Positions 23,252-32,583 of a stretch of 64,000 bases of DNA are shown here, one piece after another. This stretch comes from an uncultured Paracoccaceae bacterium (GTDB lineage: Bacteria; Pseudomonadota; Alphaproteobacteria; Rhodobacterales; Rhodobacteraceae): assembly GCA_947503965.1 (NCBI GenBank), contig CANNFU010000002.1, forward strand, positions 248,001 to 312,000, given 5' to 3'. The position numbers were made by a program, and so were the translations under genes. Each line of letters opens with the position of its first letter. Position 1 is the first letter of the stretch. Below the pieces are notes generated by a model. It was not told the origin of the DNA and made no database searches. It worked only from the letters and a program-made list of their open reading frames with translations.

Positions 23252-26110
23252 CTACTCCGCCGCCACCTTACGCACTTTCAGCATATCCTTCAGATAGCGG
23301 CCGGTATGGCTGTCCACCACCTCCGCCACCTCTTCCGGCGTACCGGTGGCCACGATCTTGCCACCGCCATCACCACCCTCAGGGCCGATGTCAATGATAT
23401 GATCAGCGGTCTTCACTACGTCCAGATTATGCTCGATCACGATCACCGAGTTGCCCTGATCGACCAGTTCATGCAGCACTTCCAGCAGCTTGCGCACATC
23501 CTCGAAATGCAGGCCCGTCGTCGGCTCATCCAGAATATAAAGGGTCCGGCCCGTCGACCGTTTCGACAGCTCTTTCGACAGTTTCACCCGCTGCGCCTCG
23601 CCCCCTGACAGGGTCGTCGCCTGCTGGCCCACCTTGATATAGCCCAGACCGACCCGCATCAGCGCATCCATCTTCTCGCGGATCGACGGGACCGCGCTAA
23701 AGAACTCCTGCGCATCTTCCACAGTCATATCAAGCACATCGGCGATGGACTTGCCCTTGAACTTGATCTCCAGCGTCTCGCGATTGTACCGCGCACCCTT
23801 GCAGGTCTCGCAGGTCACATAGACATCCGGCAGAAAGTGCATTTCGATCTTGATGACACCATCACCCTGACAGGCCTCACACCGGCCACCCTTGACGTTG
23901 AACGAAAACCGACCCGGCTTGTAGCCGCGCGCCTTCGCCTCGGGCATCCCTGCGAACCAATCACGGATCGGGGTGAACGCCCCGGTATAGGTCGCCGGGT
24001 TCGACCGTGGCGTGCGGCCAATCGGGCGTTGGTCGATATCGATCACCTTGTCCAGATGCTCGAACCCCTTGATTGTCTCGCACGGGCCCGGCGTCTGGCG
24101 CGCACCATTCAGCTTCATCGACGCATTCTTGAACAGCGTCTCGATCGTCAGGGTCGATTTACCGCCCCCCGATACCCCCGTCACACAGACGAATTTCTGC
24201 AATGGAAAATCGACCGTGACATTCTGCAGGTTATTGCCCGTGGCCTTCACTACCGTCAGCTTCTTGCCCTTGCCTTTGCGGCGGCTCGGCGGCACCGGAA
24301 TTTCGCGGGTGCCGACCAGATACTGGCCGGTGATCGACGCCGGATCATCCATGATATCCTGCGGTGTGCCCTTGGCCACCACCTGCCCGCCATGGACGCC
24401 CGCACCAGGGCCGATATCGAACACATAATCAGCCTCGCGGATAGCCTCCTCATCATGCTCGACAACAATCACGGTATTGCCCTGATCGCGCAGGTTCTTC
24501 AGCGTCGTCAGCAGCCTGTCATTATCGCGCTGATGCAGGCCAATCGACGGCTCATCCAGCACATAAAGCACCCCTTGCAGGCCCGACCCGATCTGGCTCG
24601 CCAACCTGATCCGCTGGCTTTCACCCCCCGACAACGTGCCGGAGTTGCGCGACAGGGTCAGATACTCCAACCCCACATTGTTCAGAAACCCCAGCCGCTC
24701 GCGGATTTCCTTCAGGATCGCGGCAGCAATCTCGTTCTTCTGCTTGGACAGGGCATCGGGGACCGTCAGGTACCAGTCAAACGCCTCCTTGATCGACATC
24801 TGCACCACCTGCCCCACATGCAGGCCACCGATCTTGACCGCCAGCGCCTCTGCCCGCAGACGATAACCACCACACGTCCCGCAATTGCGGTTATTCTGGT
24901 AATTCTCGAATTCTTCGCGGATCCAGTTGCTGTCCGTCTCGCGATAGCGGCGCTCCATATTCGGAATCACGCCCTCGAATGCACGCTCCACCTGATAAAC
25001 CCGGCCGCCCTCATCATAGCGAAACTTGATCTCTTCCTCGCCCGATCCATACAGGAACACCTGCTGTACCTTGGGGTCCAGATCCTTCCAGCGGGCGTTC
25101 TTGTTGAAGCCGTAATGCTTGGCAATCGCCTCAATCGTCTGCAGGAAATAAGGGCTCTTGCCTTTACGCCACGGGGCCAGCGCCCCATCGGCAATCTTCA
25201 GCGTCACATCAGGGACAACAAGTTGCTCGTCAAAGAACAACTCCACCCCCAGTCCGTCACAGGACGGACAGGCCCCAAACGGCGCATTGAATGAAAACAG
25301 ACGCGGCTCAATCTCAGGGATCGTGAACCCCGACACCGGACAGGCGAAATTCTCCGAAAACGTGATCCGCTCCGGCTCGCCCTCGCTGGGCGCAGTCTCC
25401 AAAACCGTGATGCCATCGGCCAGATCAAGCGCGGTGCGGAAACTGTCGGCCAGCCGGGTCTCCAGCCCTTCGCGCACCACAATCCGGTCCACAACCACAT
25501 CGATGTCATGGCGAAACTTCTTGTCCAGGGTCGGCGGCTGATCCAGCTCGTAGAATTCACCGTCCACCTTGACCCGCTGGAAGCCCTGCTTGCGCAGTTC
25601 CAGAAATTCCTTGCGATACTCGCCCTTGCGGTCGCGGATAATCGGGGCCAGCAGATAGCCCCGCGTCCCCTCCTCCATCGCCATGACGCGATCCACCATG
25701 TCCTGCACCTGCTGGGCCTCGATGGGCAGACCGGTCGCGGGGGAATACGGCGTGCCCGCACGGGCGAACAGCAAACGCAGATAATCGTAAATCTCGGTAA
25801 TCGTGCCGACCGTGGACCGGGGGTTCTTCGACGTCGTCTTCTGCTCAATCGAAATCGCCGGGGACAGACCGCTGATATGGTCCACATCCGGCTTTTCCAT
25901 CATATCCAGAAACTGGCGAGCATAGGCCGACAGGCTCTCAACATAGCGGCGCTGGCCTTCGGCATAGATCGTGTCAAACGCCAGCGACGACTTGCCCGAC
26001 CCCGACAACCCGGTAATGACCACAAGCTGATCACGCGGAATATCCACATCGATATTCTTCAGATTATGCTCGCGCGCGCCGCGTACTTCGATATTTTTCA
26101 GCTCGGCCAT
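23252..26110 (-). CDS. uvrA: Excinuclease ABC subunit A
   Basis: A full-length UvrA (952 residues), the damage-recognition ATPase of nucleotide excision repair, working with UvrB and UvrC. There are two ABC modules, each with Walker A ([12 protein letters not shown] near the start, [11 protein letters not shown] in the second half) and a signature ([24 protein letters not shown]). Zinc-finger cysteines occur in CPSCDG and in CEACQGDG with CETCKG. The start at 26110 is [19 protein letters not shown], the family N-terminus. A GTTC-N7-GTTC SOS box lies 66 bp upstream. Confidence 0.97.
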   Translation of the reverse strand: MAELKNIEVRGAREHNLKNIDVDIPRDQLVVITGLSGSGKSSLAFDTIYAEGQRRYVESLSAYARQFLDMMEKPDVDHISGLSPAISIEQKTTSKNPRSTVGTITEIYDYLRLLFARAGTPYSPATGLPIEAQQVQDMVDRVMAMEEGTRGYLLAPIIRDRKGEYRKEFLELRKQGFQRVKVDGEFYELDQPPTLDKKFRHDIDVVVDRIVVREGLETRLADSFRTALDLADGITVLETAPSEGEPERITFSENFACPVSGFTIPEIEPRLFSFNAPFGACPSCDGLGVELFFDEQLVVPDVTLKIADGALAPWRKGKSPYFLQTIEAIAKHYGFNKNARWKDLDPKVQQVFLYGSGEEEIKFRYDEGGRVYQVERAFEGVIPNMERRYRETDSNWIREEFENYQNNRNCGTCGGYRLRAEALAVKIGGLHVGQVVQMSIKEAFDWYLTVPDALSKQKNEIAAAILKEIRERLGFLNNVGLEYLTLSRNSGTLSGGESQRIRLASQIGSGLQGVLYVLDEPSIGLHQRDNDRLLTTLKNLRDQGNTVIVVEHDEEAIREADYVFDIGPGAGVHGGQVVAKGTPQDIMDDPASITGQYLVGTREIPVPPSRRKGKGKKLTVVKATGNNLQNVTVDFPLQKFVCVTGVSGGGKSTLTIETLFKNASMKLNGARQTPGPCETIKGFEHLDKVIDIDQRPIGRTPRSNPATYTGAFTPIRDWFAGMPEAKARGYKPGRFSFNVKGGRCEACQGDGVIKIEMHFLPDVYVTCETCKGARYNRETLEIKFKGKSIADVLDMTVEDAQEFFSAVPSIREKMDALMRVGLGYIKVGQQATTLSGGEAQRVKLSKELSKRSTGRTLYILDEPTTGLHFEDVRKLLEVLHELVDQGNSVIVIEHNLDVVKTADHIIDIGPEGGDGGGKIVATGTPEEVAEVVDSHTGRYLKDMLKVRKVAAE

Positions 26111-26175
26111 CTTGGTCCCCACATGTGCGATCATAGAGATAGGGCATCGGCACTGAGTCTCCAATGCCAAATTGC

Positions 26176-26190
26176 GAACAATTCATGAAC
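26176..26190 (-). promoter_or_regulatory. SOS (LexA) box of uvrA
   Basis: On the minus strand: GTTC, 7 bases, GTTC (GTTCATGAATTGTTC). This direct repeat is the LexA target of the Rhodobacteraceae and other alphaproteobacteria and is known upstream of uvrA in Rhodobacter. It lies 66 bp before the start, overlapping the promoter. Confidence 0.85.
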
Positions 26191-26309
26191 ATTACAATGG
26201 CGCACAACTTTACACAATCGCGACCTCGTCCCCGTCAGCATGGACAGCGCAGCAAAAGACCCGACTGCCAAAGGCCGCCGGGTCCATGCTTCACAATCTC
26301 GGGCAGTGT

Positions 26310-27368
26310 TTACCGTTCGTAATATGCCGCGAAACCGGTCCGGATTGTCTGGAACCAAACGCCCGATTCACGGATGTTTGCCAAACCTTCGTTCAGTGCC
26401 GCGATCACCTCGGGGCCGTTGGGGTTGTTCTTGTCCACAAAAACCGCCAGCACATTGGCCACCGTCAGGGTTGGGTTGATCGTCACGTCATCCGCAAGAC
26501 CAAGACGCTGCGCGATATCTTCCGCTTGTGTCGTCACAAGCGAGATTGCGTCTGCCTCGCCTGCCATCAATGCGGTAAAGCATTCATCAGGATTGGTTGG
26601 CTGGATATAGGTCATCACGTCGCGTCCAAGACCCAGTGTCGTTGGCCCCACATCGGAATACCCGTCCGGCAAACACATTGTCTTACCCGCAAAATCCGCC
26701 GCACTTTCGGTCGCGGCCAGCGCATCTGAGCGGCGTGTCACGACACCTGTCACGATCTCATAGAACGGATCGGAATGCAGGAAGCCATCACACCGGAATT
26801 TCGAATTCTCGGTCAGTGTTTCGGGTTCTTCGCAATTCGGACGCAACCACGGGAATGCACCGTCAAATGCACGCGCGGGCAGCAGCGTTTCAAGATGTGC
26901 GCCCCAGTCATTCACAAAGACGATTTGTGTTTCATAGCGTGGTTCCATCGTCTCCATGGCGGCACGCACAAGCTGCGTATAGACGCCGCCGCCCTCTAGC
27001 CCTTCGTCGGTATAGGGCGGATAATCAGACCCCGTCACCAGACGGATCGTGGTTGGCGCGGCGTTGCTTGTCGCTTCCGGAACAGATGTAGTGGCGCGTG
27101 CCTGCACGGTGCCAGTGCCCGGCAAAGACCCGTCAGCGCAGGGCAGCGACAGCTGCATTCCAACCGAGATGATGTTGGGGTTCGGGCCGATCACCGTGCG
27201 GTTCGCATCCCAAACCTGCTGAAAACTGATGCTGCCATAAGCGGCGCGCGCGATAACGCTCAACGTGTCACCGGGCTGCACGGTATAGATGCTGCAGGCC
27301 TCTTGCGCACTTGCCGCGGCTGTACCGGCCGCCAAGATCAGGGACGCGAGCGTGAGTTTTTTTGACAT
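26310..27368 (-). CDS. LysM domain fused to an extracytoplasmic solute-binding protein (SBP_bac_3 type)
   Basis: A 352-residue secreted protein. Signal peptide residues 1-21 (ending AAASAQ), then a LysM domain at about 28-75 (YTVQPGDTLSVIARAAYG, ending in GMQLSLPC), a Thr/Ser/Ala-rich linker, and a family-3 solute-binding domain from about 100 (TIRLVTGSDYPPYTDEG, then GAFPWLRP, then FAGKTMCLPDGYS). LysM binds peptidoglycan, so the binding protein may be held on the cell wall. No ABC permease or ATPase is adjacent, so transport is not implied. Ligand unknown. Extra cysteines could form disulfides. The start at 27368 follows AAGGA. Confidence 0.85.
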   Translation of the reverse strand: MSKKLTLASLILAAGTAAASAQEACSIYTVQPGDTLSVIARAAYGSISFQQVWDANRTVIGPNPNIISVGMQLSLPCADGSLPGTGTVQARATTSVPEATSNAAPTTIRLVTGSDYPPYTDEGLEGGGVYTQLVRAAMETMEPRYETQIVFVNDWGAHLETLLPARAFDGAFPWLRPNCEEPETLTENSKFRCDGFLHSDPFYEIVTGVVTRRSDALAATESAADFAGKTMCLPDGYSDVGPTTLGLGRDVMTYIQPTNPDECFTALMAGEADAISLVTTQAEDIAQRLGLADDVTINPTLTVANVLAVFVDKNNPNGPEVIAALNEGLANIRESGVWFQTIRTGFAAYYER

Positions 27369-27705
27369 GTGGTTTGTTCCTTGTTCCATACAATGCATAT
27401 GCCTGTTTTCAACGTGTCAGTATCAAACGAAACGACGCCACACGGAAACGGACAAACCGCATACCTTTTTGCCGATAGAACCAAGTCTTTCGGATCGACG
27501 ACGTTTGTTCACTAATCGTTAATTGTGCCGCTAGTGAGCAACCATGTTGGGATTTAGACCAAACAAAGTCTTACCTGCGGCAAACAGACCTTTAACACAT
27601 GCGACGTTAGGTGAATGCAGGTGAAATCTGCAACACTTTAACGATACGAAAGGAATTTTTCGCGGGCAGGAGAAATACGGCAACCGTATTCAATTCATGC
27701 AGCGA
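27369..27705. other. Intergenic region between lpd and the LysM/solute-binding gene
   Basis: 337 bases upstream of the LysM gene and after lpd. I see no ORF or RNA gene. An inverted repeat AATACGG-CAA-CCGTATT (about 27675-27691) lies 15 bp beyond the lpd stop and might be a weak terminator. The rest presumably holds the LysM gene promoter, but no convincing -35/-10 pair stands out. Confidence 0.4.
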
Positions 27706-29100
27706 TCACATATGAATAACGCGGTCATATGCATCCAGAACGCTTTCATGCATCATTTCCGATAAGGTTGGATGCGGGAAGACAGTGTTCATCAGATCTT
27801 CTTCCGTAGTCTCCAACTGACGACCAACCACATACCCTTGGATCAGCTCTGTCACCTCGGCCCCGACCATATGCGCGCCCAGCAATTCGCCGGTTTTCGC
27901 ATCGAAAATCGTCTTGATCATGCCTTCTGGCTCGCCCAGTGCTATTGCCTTGCCATTGCCAATGAACGGAAAGCGGCCGATCTTCACCTCAAAGCCCAGT
28001 TCCTTGGCCTTCGCCTCTGTATATCCGACAGATGCGACCTGCGGATGGCAATAGGTGCACCCCGCAATGCTTTCCGGTTTGACCGGGTGCGCGTGTTTGC
28101 CCGCGATCAGATCCGCAACCATCACCCCTTCGTGGCTCGCCTTGTGTGCAAGCCACGGCGCGCCGGCAATATCGCCAATCGCATATAAGCCATCCACACC
28201 TGTGCGGCAGTATTCATCGGTGACGACATGGGTGCGATCAACCTTGACGCCAAGTGCTTCCAATCCAAGACCTTCGACATTGCCGACAATGCCCACGGCA
28301 GAGATGACCGTGTCAAAGTCCATCTTCTCCACCTTGCCACCGCTCTCGATATGGGCGGTCACCTTGCCCTTGGCACGATCCAATTGCTTGACCATGGATT
28401 TCTCCATGATCTTCATGCCCTGTTTGACGAACTGCTTCTTGGCAAAGGCCGAAATCTCGGCATCTTCAACCGGCAACACGCGGTCCATGACTTCGACCAC
28501 AGTCGTGTCGGCACCCAACGTATTATAAAAGCTCGCGAATTCGATCCCGATTGCACCAGAGCCGATCACAAGCAGCTTTTTCGGCATTTTCTTGGGCTGC
28601 AACGCGTGCTTGTAGGTCCAGACCAGATCGCCATCCGCCTCAAGCCCCGGCAATTCGCGGGCACGGGCGCCGGTGGCCAGCACGATGTTCTTGGCTGTCA
28701 GTTCATCGGTGCCCTTTTCGCCCTTGACCGAAACCTTGCCTTTGGCTGGGATCGTCGCCTCTCCCATGAAGACCTTGACCTTGTTCTTCTTCATCAGATG
28801 GCCGATGCCTCCCGACAACTGACCGGCCACATTGCGGCTGCGTTTGACCACGGCATCCAGATCGTAATCAACGCCGGTTGCCTTCAAACCGAACTCTTTC
28901 GCGCGATGCATCAGGTGAAAGACTTCAGATGACCGCAACATCGCCTTGGTCGGGATACAACCCCAGTTCAGGCAGATGCCACCCAGATGCTCGCGCTCGA
29001 TGATGGCAACATTCATACCCAGCTGTGCGCCACGAATGGCCGCCACATAGCCGCCCGGTCCGGCACCAATTACGATCAAATCAAAGTTCTGCGCAGCCAT
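27706..29100 (-). CDS. lpdA: Dihydrolipoyl dehydrogenase (E3)
   Basis: A complete 464-residue flavoprotein that reoxidises dihydrolipoamide in 2-oxo-acid dehydrogenase and glycine-cleavage complexes. The N-terminal FAD motif is VIGAGPGGYVAAIRGAQLG, and the redox disulfide is in GGICLNWGCIPTK. The NAD motif is LLVIGSGAIGIEFASFY, and the C-terminal catalytic His-Glu lies in HPTLSEMMHE. No lipoyl domain is attached and no E1/E2 genes are adjacent, so which complex it serves is open. The start at 29100 has GGAGGG upstream. A TTTAGT/ACTAAA repeat lies between promoter and start. Confidence 0.95.
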   Translation of the reverse strand: MAAQNFDLIVIGAGPGGYVAAIRGAQLGMNVAIIEREHLGGICLNWGCIPTKAMLRSSEVFHLMHRAKEFGLKATGVDYDLDAVVKRSRNVAGQLSGGIGHLMKKNKVKVFMGEATIPAKGKVSVKGEKGTDELTAKNIVLATGARARELPGLEADGDLVWTYKHALQPKKMPKKLLVIGSGAIGIEFASFYNTLGADTTVVEVMDRVLPVEDAEISAFAKKQFVKQGMKIMEKSMVKQLDRAKGKVTAHIESGGKVEKMDFDTVISAVGIVGNVEGLGLEALGVKVDRTHVVTDEYCRTGVDGLYAIGDIAGAPWLAHKASHEGVMVADLIAGKHAHPVKPESIAGCTYCHPQVASVGYTEAKAKELGFEVKIGRFPFIGNGKAIALGEPEGMIKTIFDAKTGELLGAHMVGAEVTELIQGYVVGRQLETTEEDLMNTVFPHPTLSEMMHESVLDAYDRVIHM

Positions 29101-29122
29101 GCACCGGCCCTCCAAATTCCAA

Positions 29123-29139
29123 TTTAGTTGAACACTAAA
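29123..29139. promoter_or_regulatory. Inverted repeat upstream of lpd
   Basis: TTTAGT, 5 bases, ACTAAA, located 23-39 bp upstream of the lpd start codon, where a repressor could cover the -10 or the transcription start. The binding protein is unknown. Confidence 0.4.
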
Positions 29140-29200
29140 CTATTTTTTGAAAGACCTCTAGTGACCTCGCGTCATACCAGCTATCGCTGCGGCGCAAGGT

Positions 29201-29785
29201 CTATTGTTTGCCGACCGACTGCTGCGCACGAATGGCCGCGCCATAGCCGCCCGCATCCAGGAAAGACTGTTCTGCCGGGGTGGTCTTGCGACCCAACGCC
29301 TCGTTACGGTAGGGAAAACGCCCATAATCACGAATGACAGCGCGGTGGGCGCAGGCATGATCGCGATTATTCTCGCCGGTTTCGGGCATACGCGAGTGGA
29401 TCAGTCTCACGGCACGATCCTGGTCGCACAGGTTCTCGGCGTGCATCAAAGGCAGATAAAAGAACTGGCGGGCAGGCTCATCAATTTTCATGTCCCAGTT
29501 GCGGTCGATCGCCATCTTGGCAGCGGCGCGGGCCAAATCATCGGTGGCAAAGGCGTCACCGGTGTCGCGGAACATATTGCGCGGAAACTGATCGGTCAGA
29601 ATGATATAGGCCAAGGTGCCCGACGGATAGGTCAACCACAGACCCAGGCTACCCTCGGTCGCGGCCTGCCATGTCGTCAGAAACCGCTCGCGGATCCTTG
29701 CGTCGAATTCAGGCTCTGATTTGTACCAGTCTTCCGGCGTGCATTCATCCAACCAGAACGCCAACACCTCTTCGGGGCTCACCAC
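29201..29785 (-). CDS. DUF924 family protein
   Basis: A 194-residue helical protein of the DUF924 family, with the family's core YIILTDQFPRNMFR and FFYLPLMHAEN, and HACAHRAVIRDYGRFPYRN near the end. Related TPR-like proteins are cytoplasmic with no settled function. I place the start at GTG 29785 because GAGGAG lies 7 bases upstream and the family N-terminus SPEEVLAFWLDE begins there; the longer frame runs on through unlikely sequence and into the MFS gene. It is transcribed in the same direction as the MFS gene, 121 bp downstream of it. Confidence 0.85.
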   Translation of the reverse strand: MVSPEEVLAFWLDECTPEDWYKSEPEFDARIRERFLTTWQAATEGSLGLWLTYPSGTLAYIILTDQFPRNMFRDTGDAFATDDLARAAAKMAIDRNWDMKIDEPARQFFYLPLMHAENLCDQDRAVRLIHSRMPETGENNRDHACAHRAVIRDYGRFPYRNEALGRKTTPAEQSFLDAGGYGAAIRAQQSVGKQ

Positions 29786-29906
29786 GGCAACACTCCTCAA
29801 TAGGCCTCCACCTCTATCAAACCGAAACAGAGAAATCCTTTTGTGACAAGTGGGTACAGCGGACATACGCTCACTTGATATTTCGCTGTGACATAGTGGG
29901 TGATGT

Positions 29907-31187
29907 CTACGCGGGGCGGGTCCCGGGGGTGTCGCTGGCTTCCATCTCTTCTTCTGCCTCGATGTAGACCTCTTGGGCCACCTCGGCGACGATGGCTGTC
30001 GATGCTGCGGACACAGGTGTGTAAGGCACCGTTTCGCTATCCAGATCGCTACGGCTTCTTTGGGTGGCACGATACAGCCCGTAAAGCCCGATCGCGAACA
30101 TCAGCACCGCCGTAAACAGCCAATACCCATTGTTTCCGATCAGATCCATCATGAAGCCGACGATCAGCGGCCCCGCAATCGCCCCCAACCCGTTAATGAA
30201 CAATAGCCCGCCCGACGCGGCAGCCATGTCCTCTTTTTCGAGGTAGTCGTTGGCATAGGCGATCACCAGCGCGTAAAGCGGATTTGACATGCCGCCAACA
30301 ATCGCGCCGCTGATCATGATGACCGTGAAATAACCCGGGATAAAGAACGCCAACAACGACCCCGCCCCGCCCAGCATCGCCAGCCAGATGATCAACTGAC
30401 GACGATCCATTCGGTCTGACAGCCAGCCGATTGGATATTGCAGCACAAGGGCGGAGACGTAGATCGACGAAATGAACAGCGAAATTTCCCCCACAGTCAG
30501 CCCCACCCGGTTGCCGTAAACGGCTGACATCCCGAACTGTGCAGCAAACACACCACCCAGCATGAACATCCCGAAACAGGCCAGCGGGGACGCTGCAATC
30601 AGGTTTTTGACGCTCATCGGTTTGGTCGTCTCAAACGCAGGCATGGGGCGGGCCGATAGCAACACCGGCGCAAAGGCCAGCGACACCAACACCGACGGAA
30701 TGATGAACAGCACATAGCCAGACACATCCCCCTGGCTGACGATCCACTGGGCGAACACGATGCCTGCCATCTGGACAATCATGTAGATCGACAGCGATTT
30801 ACCGCGGGTTTCATTCGTTGATGCATCGTTCAGCCAGCTTTCGGCGGTGATGTACACCCCGCAAAAGCAAAATCCTATAATCACCCGCCCAATCGTCCAG
30901 GCCCAGGGTTCAACCAGCACAGGATATGTGATCAGGACCGCCGAAATCATCGATCCCAAGGCGGCGAAGACCCGCACATGGCCGACCCTTTGGATCAGCT
31001 TCGGGGTGTAGCGGGAACTGAACAGGAACCCGAGAAAATAAGCCGACATCACAATCGACAAAGCGAACGTGCTAAAGCCTTCCTGATCACCGCGCAGCCC
31101 TAGCAAGGTGCCTTGCAGGCCGTTTCCGACCATCAACAAAAACATGCCAAGGAACAACGCCCAAGACCCGGTCAACACCTGAAACAT
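29907..31187 (-). CDS. Major facilitator superfamily transporter (YcaD type)
   Basis: A 426-residue MFS permease with twelve predicted membrane helices. The motif A region between helices 2 and 3 is altered (SSRYTPKLIQRVGHVRVF), and its counterpart in the second half is YPIGWLSDRMDRRQLI. It resembles the YcaD/UMF-like group; the substrate is unknown. A hydrophilic acidic C-terminal tail of about 50 residues (YIEAEEEMEAS) follows the last helix, an unusual extension. The start at 31187 is preceded by AAGGA. Confidence 0.85.
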   Translation of the reverse strand: MFQVLTGSWALFLGMFLLMVGNGLQGTLLGLRGDQEGFSTFALSIVMSAYFLGFLFSSRYTPKLIQRVGHVRVFAALGSMISAVLITYPVLVEPWAWTIGRVIIGFCFCGVYITAESWLNDASTNETRGKSLSIYMIVQMAGIVFAQWIVSQGDVSGYVLFIIPSVLVSLAFAPVLLSARPMPAFETTKPMSVKNLIAASPLACFGMFMLGGVFAAQFGMSAVYGNRVGLTVGEISLFISSIYVSALVLQYPIGWLSDRMDRRQLIIWLAMLGGAGSLLAFFIPGYFTVIMISGAIVGGMSNPLYALVIAYANDYLEKEDMAAASGGLLFINGLGAIAGPLIVGFMMDLIGNNGYWLFTAVLMFAIGLYGLYRATQRSRSDLDSETVPYTPVSAASTAIVAEVAQEVYIEAEEEMEASDTPGTRPA

Positions 31188-31279
31188 CGCGCGTCCTTTC
31201 TGCGATCAGACCCGCGCCATCGCACGATTCTGTCCAGATATCATCATATGAAAACGACGCGGTCGCGTCTGTTCACGTC

Positions 31280-31525
31280 TTAGTCGTTTGAACTGTCTGA
31301 TCGGTCATGTTGCTGTGGTTGATCCGAAGGGATCACAAGTTGGCGAACCAGCCATTGCCGCGCTGCGGCACTCAGAACCATCACGCGCATCAACAGCGCA
31401 ATCGAGGCGATTATCACCGCAAGCGGCGGGATCGGCACAACGAACAAAAAGAACAACGCAATCGCGATGAGCGTCAGACGAATACGCATCAGCAACCTGT
31501 CGAGGTCTTCCAGTTTCACTTTCAT
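31280..31525 (-). CDS. Small membrane protein coupled to queA
   Basis: 81 residues with one long hydrophobic stretch (LIAIALFFLFVVPIPPLAVIIASIALLM), probably two helices broken by Pro-Pro, and a charged C-terminal tail. The start ATG uses the last base of the queA stop codon, with GGAG six bases ahead; the ATG one codon earlier is possible but its spacing is only three bases. It is clearly part of the AsmA-like/queA operon. Function unknown. Confidence 0.65.
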   Translation of the reverse strand: MKVKLEDLDRLLMRIRLTLIAIALFFLFVVPIPPLAVIIASIALLMRVMVLSAAARQWLVRQLVIPSDQPQQHDRSDSSND

Positions 31526-32583
31526 CATCCGCTCCGATCCGGCAAAAGAAGTGAGCTATCACCATAGCTGAAGAACCGATAGTCCTGTGCGATGGCATGG
31601 GCATAGATGTCGCGGATACGTTCCACCCCCATCAGGGCCGAGACAAGCATCACCAGCGTTGATTTTGGCAGATGAAAATTGGTCATCAGCCCATCCGCGA
31701 CCTGAAACGTAAAGCCCGGGGTGATAAAGATATCCGTTGGCCCACGCCATTGTCGCATCGCGCCGTCCTTCGCGGCACTTTCGATCAGGCGCAGCGCGGT
31801 TGTGCCAACGGGGATCACCCGATGGCCCGCAGCCTTGGTCGCGTTTATCTCTGCCGCAGCATCTGGCGTCACTTCACCCCATTCGGCATGCATCTTGTGA
31901 TCCGCAATATCGTCGACCTTTACGGGCAGGAACGTGCCCGCACCAACATGCAAGGTGACATGTGTAAACTGAACGCCTCGTGCCGCCAACGCGTCCAGCA
32001 GTGGACCATCGAAATGCAATGACGCTGTGGGCGCAGCAACGGCACCTGACCGACGTGCCCAGTATGTCTGGTAATCCTCTTTGTCGGCCTCATCAGCCGG
32101 ACGCTTGGCCGCGATATAGGGCGGCAGTGGCATGGCCCCCACATCCGCCAGCGCCACATCAAAATCATCCCCTGTCAGATTGAACTGCAACATGGCCTGC
32201 CCGTCCTGACGGCCCGTCACGGTTGCGGATAATGCATCCGAAAACACGATCACCTCGCCATCGCGCACTTTCTTGAGAGGCTTGACTAATGATGACCAAG
32301 TCCCGTTCGCCTGTGGTTCAAGCAAGGTCACCTCGATCCGCGCGACAGTGTCGCCTGCGTCGCCCGACCGGTGGCGTTCGCCGGACAGGCGTGCCGGAAT
32401 AACCTTGGTATCGTTCAGGATCAGACGATCGCCTGGACGCAAGATATCCGGCAATTCATTCACGATACGGTCCGCAATCGCCCTACCCTCTGCCAGCAAC
32501 AACCGCGCCGACGATCTGGGGCGTGCGGGCCGCGTGGCAATCAAACGTTCCGGCAGGTCAAAATCAAAATCGCTGAGCTTCAC
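31525..32583 (-). CDS. queA: S-adenosylmethionine:tRNA ribosyltransferase-isomerase
   Basis: A complete QueA (352 residues), transferring the ribosyl part of SAM to preQ1 in tRNA to make epoxyqueuosine. The N-terminus [36 protein letters not shown], the [12 protein letters not shown] block and the C-terminal [17 protein letters not shown] are diagnostic. Its start overlaps the stop of the AsmA-like gene by 4 bp (ATGA), and its own stop overlaps the next small gene, so the three genes form one translationally coupled unit. Confidence 0.96.
   Translation of the reverse strand: MKLSDFDFDLPERLIATRPARPRSSARLLLAEGRAIADRIVNELPDILRPGDRLILNDTKVIPARLSGERHRSGDAGDTVARIEVTLLEPQANGTWSSLVKPLKKVRDGEVIVFSDALSATVTGRQDGQAMLQFNLTGDDFDVALADVGAMPLPPYIAAKRPADEADKEDYQTYWARRSGAVAAPTASLHFDGPLLDALAARGVQFTHVTLHVGAGTFLPVKVDDIADHKMHAEWGEVTPDAAAEINATKAAGHRVIPVGTTALRLIESAAKDGAMRQWRGPTDIFITPGFTFQVADGLMTNFHLPKSTLVMLVSALMGVERIRDIYAHAIAQDYRFFSYGDSSLLLPDRSG

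Noticed and set aside
27675..27691. AATACGG-CAA-CCGTATT after lpd as a definite terminator
   Set aside because: The stem is only 7 bp with no clear T-run on the minus strand, so it is mentioned in the intergenic entry but not called.
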